Positions 5,205 to 13,080 of a stretch of DNA of 14,225 bases are shown here, piece after piece (within the stretch, counting starts at the first letter, position 1; the number at the start of each line of letters is the position of its first letter). The stretch is from assembly GCA_015494595.1 (NCBI GenBank), contig WGAX01000186.1:1-14225 (forward strand), read 5' to 3'. Source of the DNA: Nitratiruptor sp. (GTDB lineage Bacteria; Campylobacterota; Campylobacteria; Campylobacterales; Nitratiruptoraceae). The notes under the pieces were generated by a model. It was not told where the DNA came from. It was given only the letters and a program-made list of their open reading frames with translations, and ran no database searches. The translations under genes and the position numbers were made by a program.

Positions 5205-5233
5205 ATTATACCACCCAAAAAAGTAAGACTTAA
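5205..5233 (-). promoter_or_regulatory. Promoter of the hemW-tatBC-queA-sixA-xth operon
   Basis: On the minus strand TTAAGT (5233-5228), a 17-bp spacer and TATAAT (5210-5205) preceded by TG form an extended -10 promoter about 30 bases before the hemW TTG. The -10 lies inside a perfect small palindrome, GGTAT-T-ATACC (5202-5212). The -35 lies inside the left arm of the large inverted repeat. Confidence 0.65.
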
Positions 5234-5266
5234 AGTGAAAAAGTTTTCATTTTAGGTCTAACTTTT
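5219..5266. repeat. Long imperfect inverted repeat between hemW and rppH
   Basis: The arms are 5219-5241 and 5244-5266, 23 nt each, separated by AG. Twenty of 23 positions are complementary as DNA; in RNA two of the other three become G-U pairs, leaving a single A-A mismatch. It ends four bases before the rppH Shine-Dalgarno (GAGGA, 5271-5275) and covers the hemW -35. It could be an operator for both directions or a 5'-leader stem-loop of rppH mRNA. Confidence 0.8.
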
Positions 5267-5279
5267 AAATGAGGATATG

Positions 5280-5747
5280 ATGGCAAAAAAGAGATATAGA
5301 CCTAATGTGGCAGCAATTGTGTTATCGCCAAATTACCCCAAAAAGGTGGAGTTTTTTATAGCTGCCAGAAGTGATTTTGAAGATTCCTGGCAGTTTCCTC
5401 AAGGAGGTATTGATAAAGGAGAGAGTCCAAGAGAGGCTCTTTTTCGTGAGCTCAAAGAGGAGATTGGCACAGATGAGGTGGAGGTGATTGCAGAGTATCC
5501 TGAATGGGTAAGCTATGATTTTCCAAAAACGATAGCTAAAAAGATGTATCCTTATGATGGTCAGATTCAAAAGTATTTTCTGGTTAAACTCAAGCCAACA
5601 GCCAAGATTAATCTCAATACAAAAGAGCCAGAATTTAGCAAATATAAGTTTGTTTCCTATGAAGATCTCTTCTCTTATGTCACTTTTTTTAAGAGACCTG
5701 TCTATAAGCAGGTATTAGAATTTTTCAAAAAAGAGGGGTATTTTTAA
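5280..5747 (+). CDS. rppH: RNA 5'-pyrophosphohydrolase (Nudix family)
   Basis: RppH converts 5'-triphosphate RNA to the monophosphate, triggering decay. The protein has 155 residues, opening KKRYRPNVAAIVLSPNYP and SWQFPQGG as in RppH. The complete Nudix box follows: GGIDKGE, SPREALF, RELKEEIG (the G-x5-E-x7-RE-x2-EE-x-G pattern). Two ATGs lie side by side (5277 and 5280); I prefer the second because GAGGA ends only one base before the first and four before the second. It is the first gene of the plus operon, next to the 48-bp inverted repeat. Its TAA shares one base with the lysC ATG. Confidence 0.93.
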   Translation: MAKKRYRPNVAAIVLSPNYPKKVEFFIAARSDFEDSWQFPQGGIDKGESPREALFRELKEEIGTDEVEVIAEYPEWVSYDFPKTIAKKMYPYDGQIQKYFLVKLKPTAKINLNTKEPEFSKYKFVSYEDLFSYVTFFKRPVYKQVLEFFKKEGYF

Positions 5748-6952
5748 TGCTAATAGTGCAAAAGTATGGTGGAACGAGTGTAGGGAGTTTGGAGAGAATT
5801 GAAAATGTTGCTAAAAGAGTAGCAAGGACTAAAAGAGCGGGCAATGATGTGATAGTGGTGGTCTCTGCAATGAGTGGGGAGACCAATAAGCTTATTGAGT
5901 ATGCAAAGCACTTTAGCCCAACACCCAGCAGGCGAGATATGGATCTGCTCTTAAGCAGTGGGGAGAGAGTGACTGCTGCACTCCTTTCAATTGCACTTAA
6001 TGAGATGGGATTGCCAACAGTAGCGATGACCGGAAGGCAGGCAGGCATTGTTACAGACAAATCCCATACAGTCGCTAGGATTGAAAAGATTGATCCTGAG
6101 CCGATGAAAAAAGCACTCAAAGAGGGCAAAATTGTTGTGGTTGCAGGATTTCAGGGCATTACCAAAGATGGAGAGGTTACAACCCTTGGTAGAGGTGGTA
6201 GCGACTTAAGCGCAGTGGCAATTGCAGGAGCTTTGGGAGCTGATAAGTGTGAGATCTACTCAGATGTAGATGGGGTCTATACAACTGATCCTAGAATTGA
6301 GCCAAAGGCAAAAAAGTTAGAGAAGATCAGCTATGATGAGATGCTAGAGCTTGCTAGTCTTGGGGCGAAGGTGCTGCAAAATAGAAGCGTTGAGCTGGCT
6401 AAAAAGCTTGGCGTAGTGATTGAGGCAAAGAGCAGCTTCAATGATAATCCTGGAACAATTATTACAAAGGAAGAGGATATTATGGAAAAGCCGTTGGTAA
6501 GTGGGATTGCACTGGATAAAAATCAAGCAAGAGTGAGCCTAAGAGGTGTCAAAGATAGACCGGGTATTGCTGCAGAGATTTTCAAAGCACTAGCGCAAGA
6601 GAATATTAATGTAGATATGATTGTACAAACTATCGGAGAAGATGGTAGAACCAATCTTGATTTTACTGTACCGCAAAATGAGCTAGAGCTTGTAAAAAGA
6701 GTGATGGAGCAATTTAGCAGTGAGTATGAAAAGATTGAGTATGATCCCGATGTGGCAAAGGTGAGTATTGTGGGGGTAGGTATGAAGTCCCATAGTGGGG
6801 TTGCCAGTAAAGCCTTTGAGACCATGGCAAAAGAGAATATCAATATTGAAATGATTAGCACAAGCGAGATTAAGATCTCTATGATTATAGATGAGAAGTA
6901 TGGAGAGCTGGCGGTGCGAGCGCTGCATGCTGCCTATGAATTGGATAGATGA
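5747..6952 (+). CDS. lysC: Aspartate kinase
   Basis: This enzyme phosphorylates aspartate, the first step toward lysine, threonine, methionine and diaminopimelate for the cell wall. It has 401 residues. The N-terminal kinase domain (about 1-240) carries KYGGTSVG (residues 6-13), SGERVTAALL and the nucleotide-binding segment GRGGSDLSA with SDVDGVYTTDPR. Two C-terminal ACT regulatory domains (about 255-325 and 335-400) include VSIVGVGMKSHSGVA, so allosteric feedback by lysine and/or threonine is expected. An in-frame Met246 has its own ribosome-binding site, so a separate regulatory subunit may be made. The gene overlaps rppH by one base and hobA by four. Confidence 0.96.
   Translation: MLIVQKYGGTSVGSLERIENVAKRVARTKRAGNDVIVVVSAMSGETNKLIEYAKHFSPTPSRRDMDLLLSSGERVTAALLSIALNEMGLPTVAMTGRQAGIVTDKSHTVARIEKIDPEPMKKALKEGKIVVVAGFQGITKDGEVTTLGRGGSDLSAVAIAGALGADKCEIYSDVDGVYTTDPRIEPKAKKLEKISYDEMLELASLGAKVLQNRSVELAKKLGVVIEAKSSFNDNPGTIITKEEDIMEKPLVSGIALDKNQARVSLRGVKDRPGIAAEIFKALAQENINVDMIVQTIGEDGRTNLDFTVPQNELELVKRVMEQFSSEYEKIEYDPDVAKVSIVGVGMKSHSGVASKAFETMAKENINIEMISTSEIKISMIIDEKYGELAVRALHAAYELDR
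6467..6484 (+). promoter_or_regulatory. Internal ribosome-binding site and start for a lysC beta subunit
   Basis: AAAGGAAGAGG (6466-6476) lies five bases before an in-frame ATG (6482-6484) encoding Met246 of LysC. Initiation here would give a 156-residue protein containing only the two ACT domains. Some Bacillus and Corynebacterium aspartokinases are alpha2-beta2 enzymes whose beta subunit arises this way. The site is seen directly; its use is inferred. Confidence 0.55.
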
Positions 6953-7497
6953 GTCAAAGTTTTGATCAGTGGACTCTCAAAACTGTTCGCTATGACAAAA
7001 GTATGATGAGCTGGCTGGAGGAGCGTCGTTATGAGTGGATTCCTCTGGCAAGCGATGCACTGCAGCGTATTGTAAGTGGGTGTGCTATTTTACTGCTTAC
7101 CGATGATGAGCGAGACTGGTATGCCAACTATATTATTACCACCCTCAATAAACCTTTGCGCAACCGTCCCTTTATTCCCATTTATAGCTTTAAAGCGTTG
7201 GTGCCAAATCTTAAAGAGCTCAAAACGGCTGATCAGCTTGATCTGCTGTTTGATATGCTTGATATGAGTTTTGAGAGCTATTTTATCTGGTATATTGGCA
7301 AAGTTAATGCTGCTCACTATGTGAATATAGCAAAGAGGCGAGAAGATAGTTTTTTGTGGATTATGGATACCGATATGCAAAATAACTTCTCTCTTAAATC
7401 GTATGATGAGCTTTTGGATATAAAGCTTATGCAGCTTTTTCGCCTTTTTGATAAAAGTATTGATGCAGCTATCTTTGGAGAGGTGGCTTTTGATTAA
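6949..7497 (+). CDS. hobA: HobA, DnaA-binding replication initiation protein
   Basis: HobA is the Campylobacterota-specific functional counterpart of DiaA. It binds the DnaA N-terminal domain and organises DnaA at oriC. The protein has 182 residues and the family opening MSQSFDQWTLKTVRYD followed by SMMSWLEERRYEWIPLASDAL. I identify it from this sequence pattern, from the size and from the neighbours lysC and holB, the location known in Helicobacter and Campylobacter. Its ATG overlaps the lysC stop (ATGA), and it overlaps the chosen holB start by eight bases. The gene is strong evidence for the phylum of the host. Confidence 0.9.
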   Translation: MSQSFDQWTLKTVRYDKSMMSWLEERRYEWIPLASDALQRIVSGCAILLLTDDERDWYANYIITTLNKPLRNRPFIPIYSFKALVPNLKELKTADQLDLLFDMLDMSFESYFIWYIGKVNAAHYVNIAKRREDSFLWIMDTDMQNNFSLKSYDELLDIKLMQLFRLFDKSIDAAIFGEVAFD

Positions 7498-8101
7498 GAA
7501 AGCCCGGAGCCATATTGTAGTTACTTCAGATTTTGAGAAGTTGAAAGAGTATCTGTCTCAAGAGTTTAATGAAGCCCAACTTTTTAGCTTTATGAGAGAT
7601 GAGTTTAAGATTGAAGATGCCAAAGAGGCGATCGCAAAGGCTTATATTAGCTCCAAAGAGCAAAAGATTTTACTGTTGGCTGCTAAAAGATTTAATATCT
7701 ATGCCCAGAATGCTCTTTTAAAGATTTTAGAGGAGCCTCCCAAAAATAGTGCTTTTATTTTAGCAGCTCCTGCAAAGAGTATCTTTTTGCCTACAATTTT
7801 GTCTAGACTTCCTGTTGTAGAGTGGAAAAGGGAGCAAAAAGGGGCTATAAAGTATTTTGAAAAGTTTGATTTGCAAACTCTTTTTGAGCTAGCTACCACA
7901 TATAAGCGTGCTTCTAAAGATGAAGCAAAGGAGATCATTAAGCAGATGCTGCGCTATGCAATGGAGCAAGATTACAAACTTACTGAAAAAGAGTTGGACT
8001 ATTTTGGCAAAGCTATTCAGCTTATTGAGCTTAATAGCAATGTAGTCAATGTAATAATTACTGCAGGACTTATACTGCTAACCCATAGGAAGAAGAGATG
8101 A
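7490..8101 (+). CDS. holB: DNA polymerase III clamp-loader subunit delta' (short form)
   Basis: The product is a 203-residue protein with the AAA+ clamp-loader fragment AAKRFNIYAQNALLKILEEPP, followed by FILAAPAKSIFLPTILSRLPVVEW, the delta'/DnaX pattern in which a sensor SRL follows the LEEPP motif. There is no Walker A, as expected of a non-hydrolysing delta'. It is much shorter than the E. coli protein (334 residues), which I believe is normal for Campylobacterota. The start is TTG at 7490, with GGAGAGG seven bases upstream, overlapping hobA by eight bases. An upstream in-frame ATG at 7448 has no Shine-Dalgarno and only shadows hobA. Confidence 0.85.
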   Translation: MIKKARSHIVVTSDFEKLKEYLSQEFNEAQLFSFMRDEFKIEDAKEAIAKAYISSKEQKILLLAAKRFNIYAQNALLKILEEPPKNSAFILAAPAKSIFLPTILSRLPVVEWKREQKGAIKYFEKFDLQTLFELATTYKRASKDEAKEIIKQMLRYAMEQDYKLTEKELDYFGKAIQLIELNSNVVNVIITAGLILLTHRKKR

Positions 8102-9237
8102 AGATAAAGCGTTTAAGTATGCAAAGTGATACAAGAGCAGTAATGCAAAAGCTTGGTGTGGATAAGCCAGGTATTGCAATAATGGAAAAAAAGAGTGAAA
8201 TCTGTTTATTTCACATTCAAAATATGCATGTGGGAGCTGCTAATATCCTTAAGCAGGATGCTTTAAGTATTGGAGCAGATTTAGCTGTGCCAAATGGGAC
8301 AATTACCTGTGAGTTTAAAGAGGTGGATGCTCTGCTTATTGGCACAAGAAAGCATATAGAGATCTTATCGCGTAAAGAGCTCTCTCAACCCTATGGATTA
8401 AAGAATCTAGCTAAAGAGCTAAAGAGGTATCTAAAAACTCCAAAATATCCCATCAAAATAATGGGGATTATTAATGCTACCGATGATAGTTTTTATGCTG
8501 GTAGTAGATTTAAAGAGGATGAAGCAGTTGAGGCGATCAAAAAAATGGTAGCAGATGGAGCAGACATTATAGATATTGGGGGGATGAGCTCAAGACCTGG
8601 AAGCGAGGAGATTGCACCACAGCAGGAGTTAGCTAGAGTCAAGCCAATTATTGATGCTGTGACACAGATGGATTTGGGGGTAAAGTTTAGTATAGATACC
8701 TACAGAGAGGAGGTGGCTGAGTATGCTTTAAGTAGAGGTTTTCAAATCCTTAATGATATAACAGGGCTTGAGAATGAAAACTTGGCAAAAATAGCAGCAA
8801 AGTACAATGCAAGCGTTGTGATTATGCATATGCAAGGTAGACCCAAAACGATGCAGCAAAATCCATACTATAGGGATGTGGTGGTGGAGGTGAGTGAATT
8901 TTTTGCTCAGCGTATAGAGATAGCTCTAAAGTATGGGATCAATGATATAATACTAGATCCTGGCATCGGATTTGGCAAGCGGTTAGAGGATAATTTGGCT
9001 CTGATTAAGCATCTTAAAGAGTTTCAAAAGTTTGGGTATGAGATTCTTGTTGGGGCTAGCCGTAAATCTTTGATAGATAAAATTACCCCATCACCAGTGC
9101 AAGAGAGATTGCCAGGAACTTTGGCTTTGCATCTTTTGGCTGTGAATGAGGGGGCTACTATTATTCGTTGCCACGATGTAAAAGAGCACCATCAGGCCAT
9201 TAGAGTTTATGAGGCAATAGAGAGGACAAATATATGA
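8098..9237 (+). CDS. folP: Dihydropteroate synthase with N-terminal extension
   Basis: The enzyme joins p-aminobenzoate to the pterin diphosphate in folate synthesis and is the target of sulfonamides. The TIM-barrel domain occupies about residues 118-379, with MGIINATDDSF (pterin site), ADIIDIGGMSSRPGSE, SIDTY, LNDITGL, VIMHMQG, DPGIGFGK and VGASRKSLI. About 115 residues precede it, while E. coli FolP begins almost directly at the MGIxNxTPDSF block. In that block Asp replaces the usual Pro (NATDDSF). I recall such extended FolP proteins in other Campylobacterota. The ATG overlaps the holB stop (ATGA), and the stop overlaps the next gene in the same way. Confidence 0.94.
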   Translation: MKIKRLSMQSDTRAVMQKLGVDKPGIAIMEKKSEICLFHIQNMHVGAANILKQDALSIGADLAVPNGTITCEFKEVDALLIGTRKHIEILSRKELSQPYGLKNLAKELKRYLKTPKYPIKIMGIINATDDSFYAGSRFKEDEAVEAIKKMVADGADIIDIGGMSSRPGSEEIAPQQELARVKPIIDAVTQMDLGVKFSIDTYREEVAEYALSRGFQILNDITGLENENLAKIAAKYNASVVIMHMQGRPKTMQQNPYYRDVVVEVSEFFAQRIEIALKYGINDIILDPGIGFGKRLEDNLALIKHLKEFQKFGYEILVGASRKSLIDKITPSPVQERLPGTLALHLLAVNEGATIIRCHDVKEHHQAIRVYEAIERTNI

Positions 9238-10397
9238 AAAAAGTTTTAGTCAATAAAAAAGCAGCCAAAAAGCTAGAAGAGTTTTTCCCTTGGGTTTACC
9301 GTAGCGATGTAATAAGCCCTTTAGAGTATGAGGCGGGGGAGCTGGTAGAGATTTATGATGAGGGTGAGAGGTTTTTGGGTGTTGGCTATATCAATCCTGC
9401 AAGTCTAATTACCATTAGAGTTTTAAGCTTTAAAAAAGAGCCCATTAATCATCGCTTTATAAAATCGAGAATCTTAAAAGCTGCTGCTAAGAGAGTAAAG
9501 ATTTTGCAGCATGCCTGTCGTGTTATTCACTCTGAGGGCGATTTTTTACCAGGACTTATTGTGGATAAGTATGATGAGTATTTGAGTGTGCAGTTTTTAA
9601 CTGCTGGTATGGTACGCTTTAAAGAAGATATTTTAGATATTTTAATCAATCTCTACGAGCCAAAGGGGGTGTATGTAGTAGGGGAAGAGAGTGCCTTAAA
9701 GAAAGAGGGGATAGAGCCTTTTAGCCAGGTTATTGGAGAGATTCCCCAAAGAGTCTTTTTTGAAGAAAATGGAGTCAAGTTTGCTATTAAACTCATTGAT
9801 GCGCAAAAGACCGGCTTTTATCTGGATCAAAGGCGCAACAGAAAGGCTCTTACTCGCTACATAAAGCAAAAAGATAGAGTCTTAGACTGCTTTTGCCACG
9901 CAGGAGGATTTGGGCTTTATGCAAAAGTTTACAAAGATGCCAAGGTAAGGTTGGTGGATATTTCTGAAGAGGCTATTGCTTTGGCAAAGGAGAATTTTGC
10001 TTTAAATGATGTGAAAGGAGAGTTTGTTGTAGCCAATGTGTTTGACTATTTAAGAGAGCTTAGAAAGAGCAAAGAGAAGTTTGATTTTATCATTCTTGAT
10101 CCCCCATCTTTTGCAAAATCAAAATCTAAAAAGAGCAGCGCTTTAAAGGGCTTTAAAGATATTACAGTCAATGCTATGAAGATAGTAGAAGATGAGGGCT
10201 ATATTGCTCTTTTTTCCTGCTCCCACCATATAGGAGTGAAAGATTTAGAAGATGTGATTTTGCAAAGTGCAAAGGATAATAGAAAGACTATAGAGGTGAT
10301 TGAGTATCTCTATCAGGATGTGGATCACCCCTATATTTTAAACAATGAGTTTTCTCTCTATCTAAAGGGTATTCTTTTTAGAGTCCACCAGATATAA
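9234..10397 (+). CDS. Class I rRNA methyltransferase, RlmI-like (putative 23S m5C)
   Basis: The protein has 387 residues. An N-terminal PUA domain (about 1-75; KKAAKKLEEFFPWVYRSDV and LVEIYDEGERFLGVGYIN) is followed by a central RlmI/RlmL-type domain with SEGDFLPGLIVDKYDEYLSVQF. A Rossmann methyltransferase domain follows, with FYLDQRRNR, CFCHAGGFGLYA (SAM site), LDPPSFAKSKSKK and SCSHHIG, whose cysteine is the likely catalytic nucleophile for cytosine C5 methylation. RlmI acts on C1962 of E. coli 23S rRNA; the target here is inferred. Its ATG overlaps the folP stop (ATGA), and it ends six bases before ligA. It sits between folP and ligA, which I remember as adjacent in Campylobacter jejuni. 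Confidence 0.85.
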   Translation: MKKVLVNKKAAKKLEEFFPWVYRSDVISPLEYEAGELVEIYDEGERFLGVGYINPASLITIRVLSFKKEPINHRFIKSRILKAAAKRVKILQHACRVIHSEGDFLPGLIVDKYDEYLSVQFLTAGMVRFKEDILDILINLYEPKGVYVVGEESALKKEGIEPFSQVIGEIPQRVFFEENGVKFAIKLIDAQKTGFYLDQRRNRKALTRYIKQKDRVLDCFCHAGGFGLYAKVYKDAKVRLVDISEEAIALAKENFALNDVKGEFVVANVFDYLRELRKSKEKFDFIILDPPSFAKSKSKKSSALKGFKDITVNAMKIVEDEGYIALFSCSHHIGVKDLEDVILQSAKDNRKTIEVIEYLYQDVDHPYILNNEFSLYLKGILFRVHQI

Positions 10398-10403
10398 GGA
10401 CAG

Positions 10404-12386
10404 ATGATGATAACAAGTTTGCAGGAGTATAAAGAGGCGGTAGAAAAGCTTAAGCGCTGGGCTTATGCCTACTATGTATTGGATAATCCAGAGGTGCCAG
10501 ATGAGGTGTATGATAAGCTCTATAGAGAAGTGGAGGAGTATGAAAAAGCCCATCCTGAGCATATCAATCCAACCTCTCCCACACAAAGGGTAGGTGCAGA
10601 GCCTGCAAAGGAGTTTAAGAAAGTTAGGCATCTGACAAAGATGTGGTCGATGGAGGATGTCTTTAATGAGCAGGAGCTGCAAGAGTGGCTCCAAAGAGTC
10701 TATAAAAATGTGGGCACTAGCGATATTACTTTTTATATAGAGCCAAAATTTGATGGAGCAAGTCTCAATCTCATTTATGAGAATGGTCTGTTGCAAAGCG
10801 CTGCTACCAGAGGTGATGGGGAGGTTGGCGAAGATGTAACCCAAAATGCTAAAACAATTCCCTCTATTCCTTTGGGTATTGAGTATAAAGGTCTCATAGA
10901 GATTAGAGGTGAGGTTGTTATTAGAAAAGATGATTTTGAAAAACTCAATAGTGAGCGAGCCCTTAAGGGGGAGCCCACTTTTGCCAATCCAAGGAATGCA
11001 GCTGCTGGAAGCCTAAGACAGCTTGATCCCAAAATCACAGCCCAAAGAAAGCTCTACTTTTACCCTTGGGGTGTAGGATACAATACTCTATCGTATAAAA
11101 CATTGCACGAAACGATGGAGTTTGTCTATAAGTTGGGCTTTAAAAAGCCTTTTAAAAGAGCCCTTTGTCAGCAGTATGAGGAGATTGTGCAGATATACAA
11201 TGAGTTTAAAGAGGTGCGCGACTCTTTGCCTGTGATGCTTGATGGGATGGTGGTTAAAGTTGATGAAATAGTTTTGCAAGAGAAACTTGGCTATACAGTC
11301 AAGTATCCGCGCTGGATGGTAGCTTATAAGTTTCCAGCAGTAGAGAAGATGACAAGAATTGTAGATATTGTACCACAAGTCGGGCGCACAGGAGTTATTA
11401 CGCCAGTTGCTATTTTGGAGCCTGTGGAGATTGAGGGGGTAATTGTTGAGCGAGCCACGCTGCACAACTATAGCGAGATTGAGCGCAAAGATATTCGCAT
11501 TGGCGATATGGTTATAGTCATTCGCAGCGGGGATGTGATTCCAGAGGTGACAAAGGTGCTCAAACAGTATCGAACAGGGAAAGAGAAGAAAGTAGAGCGT
11601 CCTAAAAAATGTCCTGTATGTGGGCAGCCGGTGCTAGATGAGGGAATTTTAATTAAGTGCCAAAATCTTAGCTGCCCCGCTCGCGTGGTAAACTCCATCA
11701 TCTATTTTGCTTCCAAGCAGTGTCTTGATATTGCCGGACTTGGGGAGGCTACTGTAAAGCTGCTGTATGAAAAGGGATTGGTAAGAGATGTGGTGGATCT
11801 TTTTAGATTAAAAGAGGAGGATTTACTAAAGCTTCCCGGATTTGCCAAAAAGAAGGCGCACAATCTTATTAAAGCTATTCAAAGCGTTAAAGGGGTGGAG
11901 TGCTGGCGCTTTGTGAATGCTTTAGGAATTGAGCATATTGGAGAGGTAGCAAGCAAGAAACTTTGTGAGAAGTTTGGGCTTGATTGGTATAAAGTGCCAA
12001 AAGAGAGGCTTTATGAGATTGAGGGTTTTGGTCCTGAGATGGTGAAATCTATTGAGGAGTTTATAGAAGTTAACAAGGAGAAGATTGAGAAGCTAATTGA
12101 GCTGATTCAGCCAACAGAGCCCAAAAAAGAGGAGATAAGAAACTCTCCTTTAGCCGGTAAGAGGGTGGTTCTAACAGGGCAGATGCGTCTGCCTCGATCC
12201 AAGATCAAAGAGTTATTAGAAAAAGCCGGAGCCCAAGTAACAAACAGCGTCTCACACAATACAGATATTGTATTTGTAGGGGAAGAGCCTGGTAGTAAAT
12301 ATGAAAAGGCAAAAAGGCTTGGTGTAGCTATTGAGCCAGAGGAAAGGCTGTGGGAGCTTTTAAAAGAGGCTGGCATTGAGGCTTGA
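10404..12386 (+). CDS. ligA: NAD-dependent DNA ligase
   Basis: LigA seals nicks using NAD+, in Okazaki fragment joining and repair. It has 660 residues, close to the usual 650-670. Order of parts: the Ia domain with YYVLDNPEVPDEVYD, then the adenylation site EPKFDG with the nucleophile K115, TRGDGEVGEDVTQN, RGEVV and NPRNAAAGSLRQ. The OB fold carries VGRTGVITPVA, the zinc finger has four cysteines (CPVC and CQNLSC), then helix-hairpin-helix repeats, and a C-terminal BRCT domain from about residue 580 with VVLTGQM. The start lies at a double ATG (10404 or 10407); AAGGA (10396-10400) is better spaced for the second. Its end overlaps tlyA by 11 bases. Confidence 0.97.
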   Translation: MMITSLQEYKEAVEKLKRWAYAYYVLDNPEVPDEVYDKLYREVEEYEKAHPEHINPTSPTQRVGAEPAKEFKKVRHLTKMWSMEDVFNEQELQEWLQRVYKNVGTSDITFYIEPKFDGASLNLIYENGLLQSAATRGDGEVGEDVTQNAKTIPSIPLGIEYKGLIEIRGEVVIRKDDFEKLNSERALKGEPTFANPRNAAAGSLRQLDPKITAQRKLYFYPWGVGYNTLSYKTLHETMEFVYKLGFKKPFKRALCQQYEEIVQIYNEFKEVRDSLPVMLDGMVVKVDEIVLQEKLGYTVKYPRWMVAYKFPAVEKMTRIVDIVPQVGRTGVITPVAILEPVEIEGVIVERATLHNYSEIERKDIRIGDMVIVIRSGDVIPEVTKVLKQYRTGKEKKVERPKKCPVCGQPVLDEGILIKCQNLSCPARVVNSIIYFASKQCLDIAGLGEATVKLLYEKGLVRDVVDLFRLKEEDLLKLPGFAKKKAHNLIKAIQSVKGVECWRFVNALGIEHIGEVASKKLCEKFGLDWYKVPKERLYEIEGFGPEMVKSIEEFIEVNKEKIEKLIELIQPTEPKKEEIRNSPLAGKRVVLTGQMRLPRSKIKELLEKAGAQVTNSVSHNTDIVFVGEEPGSKYEKAKRLGVAIEPEERLWELLKEAGIEA

Positions 12387-13080
12387 TCGCTATTTAGTAG
12401 CAAATGGTTTAGCCCCATCTCGCACAAAAGCGATAGCCTTAATAAAAGGCAAAAGGGTGAAGGTAGATGGCGCTATTGCCAATAAGCCATCAATGCAGAT
12501 AGCTGAAGGTACAGAAATTGAGGTAGAAGAAGATCCTTATGTGAGCAGGGCTGCCTGGAAGCTAAGATATTTTTTGGATGAGATTGGCTTTTGTGTTAAA
12601 GATTTGCAAGTATTAGATGTAGGAGCCTCTACGGGAGGCTTTACGCAGGTGTTGGTGCAGAGGGGAGCAAAAAGGGTAGTGGCATTGGATGTGGGCACAA
12701 ATCAGCTCCATCCATCTATAAAGGCTTTGGCAAATGTAGAGGATAAGAGCCCTTGCGATATACGAGAGTATGAGAGTGGGCCTTTTGATCTGGTTACTTG
12801 TGATGTGAGCTTTATTGGTGTAAGAAAAATTATGGATGATCTTGACAGGCTTGCAAAAAGGTATATTATTGTGCTCTTTAAGCCCCAGTTTGAGGTGGGC
12901 AAAGAGGCAAAAAGAGATGCAAAAGGGGTGGTAAAGGATAGCAAAGCTATAGCCAAAGCAGTAGAGGAGTTTGAAAAGGCAGCAAAAAGCAGAGGCTGGC
13001 ATCTTTTGGCAGCAAAAGAGGCAAAAATTAGCGGAAAAGAGGGAAATCGTGAAAGAGTCTATCTCTTTGAGAAGCGTTGA
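12376..13080 (+). CDS. tlyA: TlyA-family rRNA 2'-O-methyltransferase
   Basis: TlyA methylates ribose 2'-OH of rRNA (C1920 of 23S, in some versions also C1409 of 16S) and confers capreomycin sensitivity. The protein has 234 residues. An S4 RNA-binding domain (about 1-60; RLDRYLVANGLAPSRTKA) is followed by an FtsJ-type methyltransferase fold with SRAAWKL, VLDVGASTGGFTQVL (SAM site), DVSFIGV and LFKPQFE. The start is TTG (12376-12378) with AGAGG eight bases upstream inside ligA. The start codon lies only just before the S4 domain, fitting the short type I form that modifies 23S rRNA only; that assignment is inference. It overlaps ribF by 32 bases. Confidence 0.93.
   Translation: MRLDRYLVANGLAPSRTKAIALIKGKRVKVDGAIANKPSMQIAEGTEIEVEEDPYVSRAAWKLRYFLDEIGFCVKDLQVLDVGASTGGFTQVLVQRGAKRVVALDVGTNQLHPSIKALANVEDKSPCDIREYESGPFDLVTCDVSFIGVRKIMDDLDRLAKRYIIVLFKPQFEVGKEAKRDAKGVVKDSKAIAKAVEEFEKAAKSRGWHLLAAKEAKISGKEGNRERVYLFEKR

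Noticed and set aside
10362..10844. 160-codon minus-strand frame opposite ligA
   Set aside because: It is the antisense shadow of the ligA N-terminal region, which has full family motifs. The minus frame has no ribosome-binding site or recognisable domain.
12971..13048. Longer ribF starting at 12971
   Set aside because: The extra residues lie within tlyA in another frame and lack family similarity. GTG 13049 has a Shine-Dalgarno and the normal family N-terminus.
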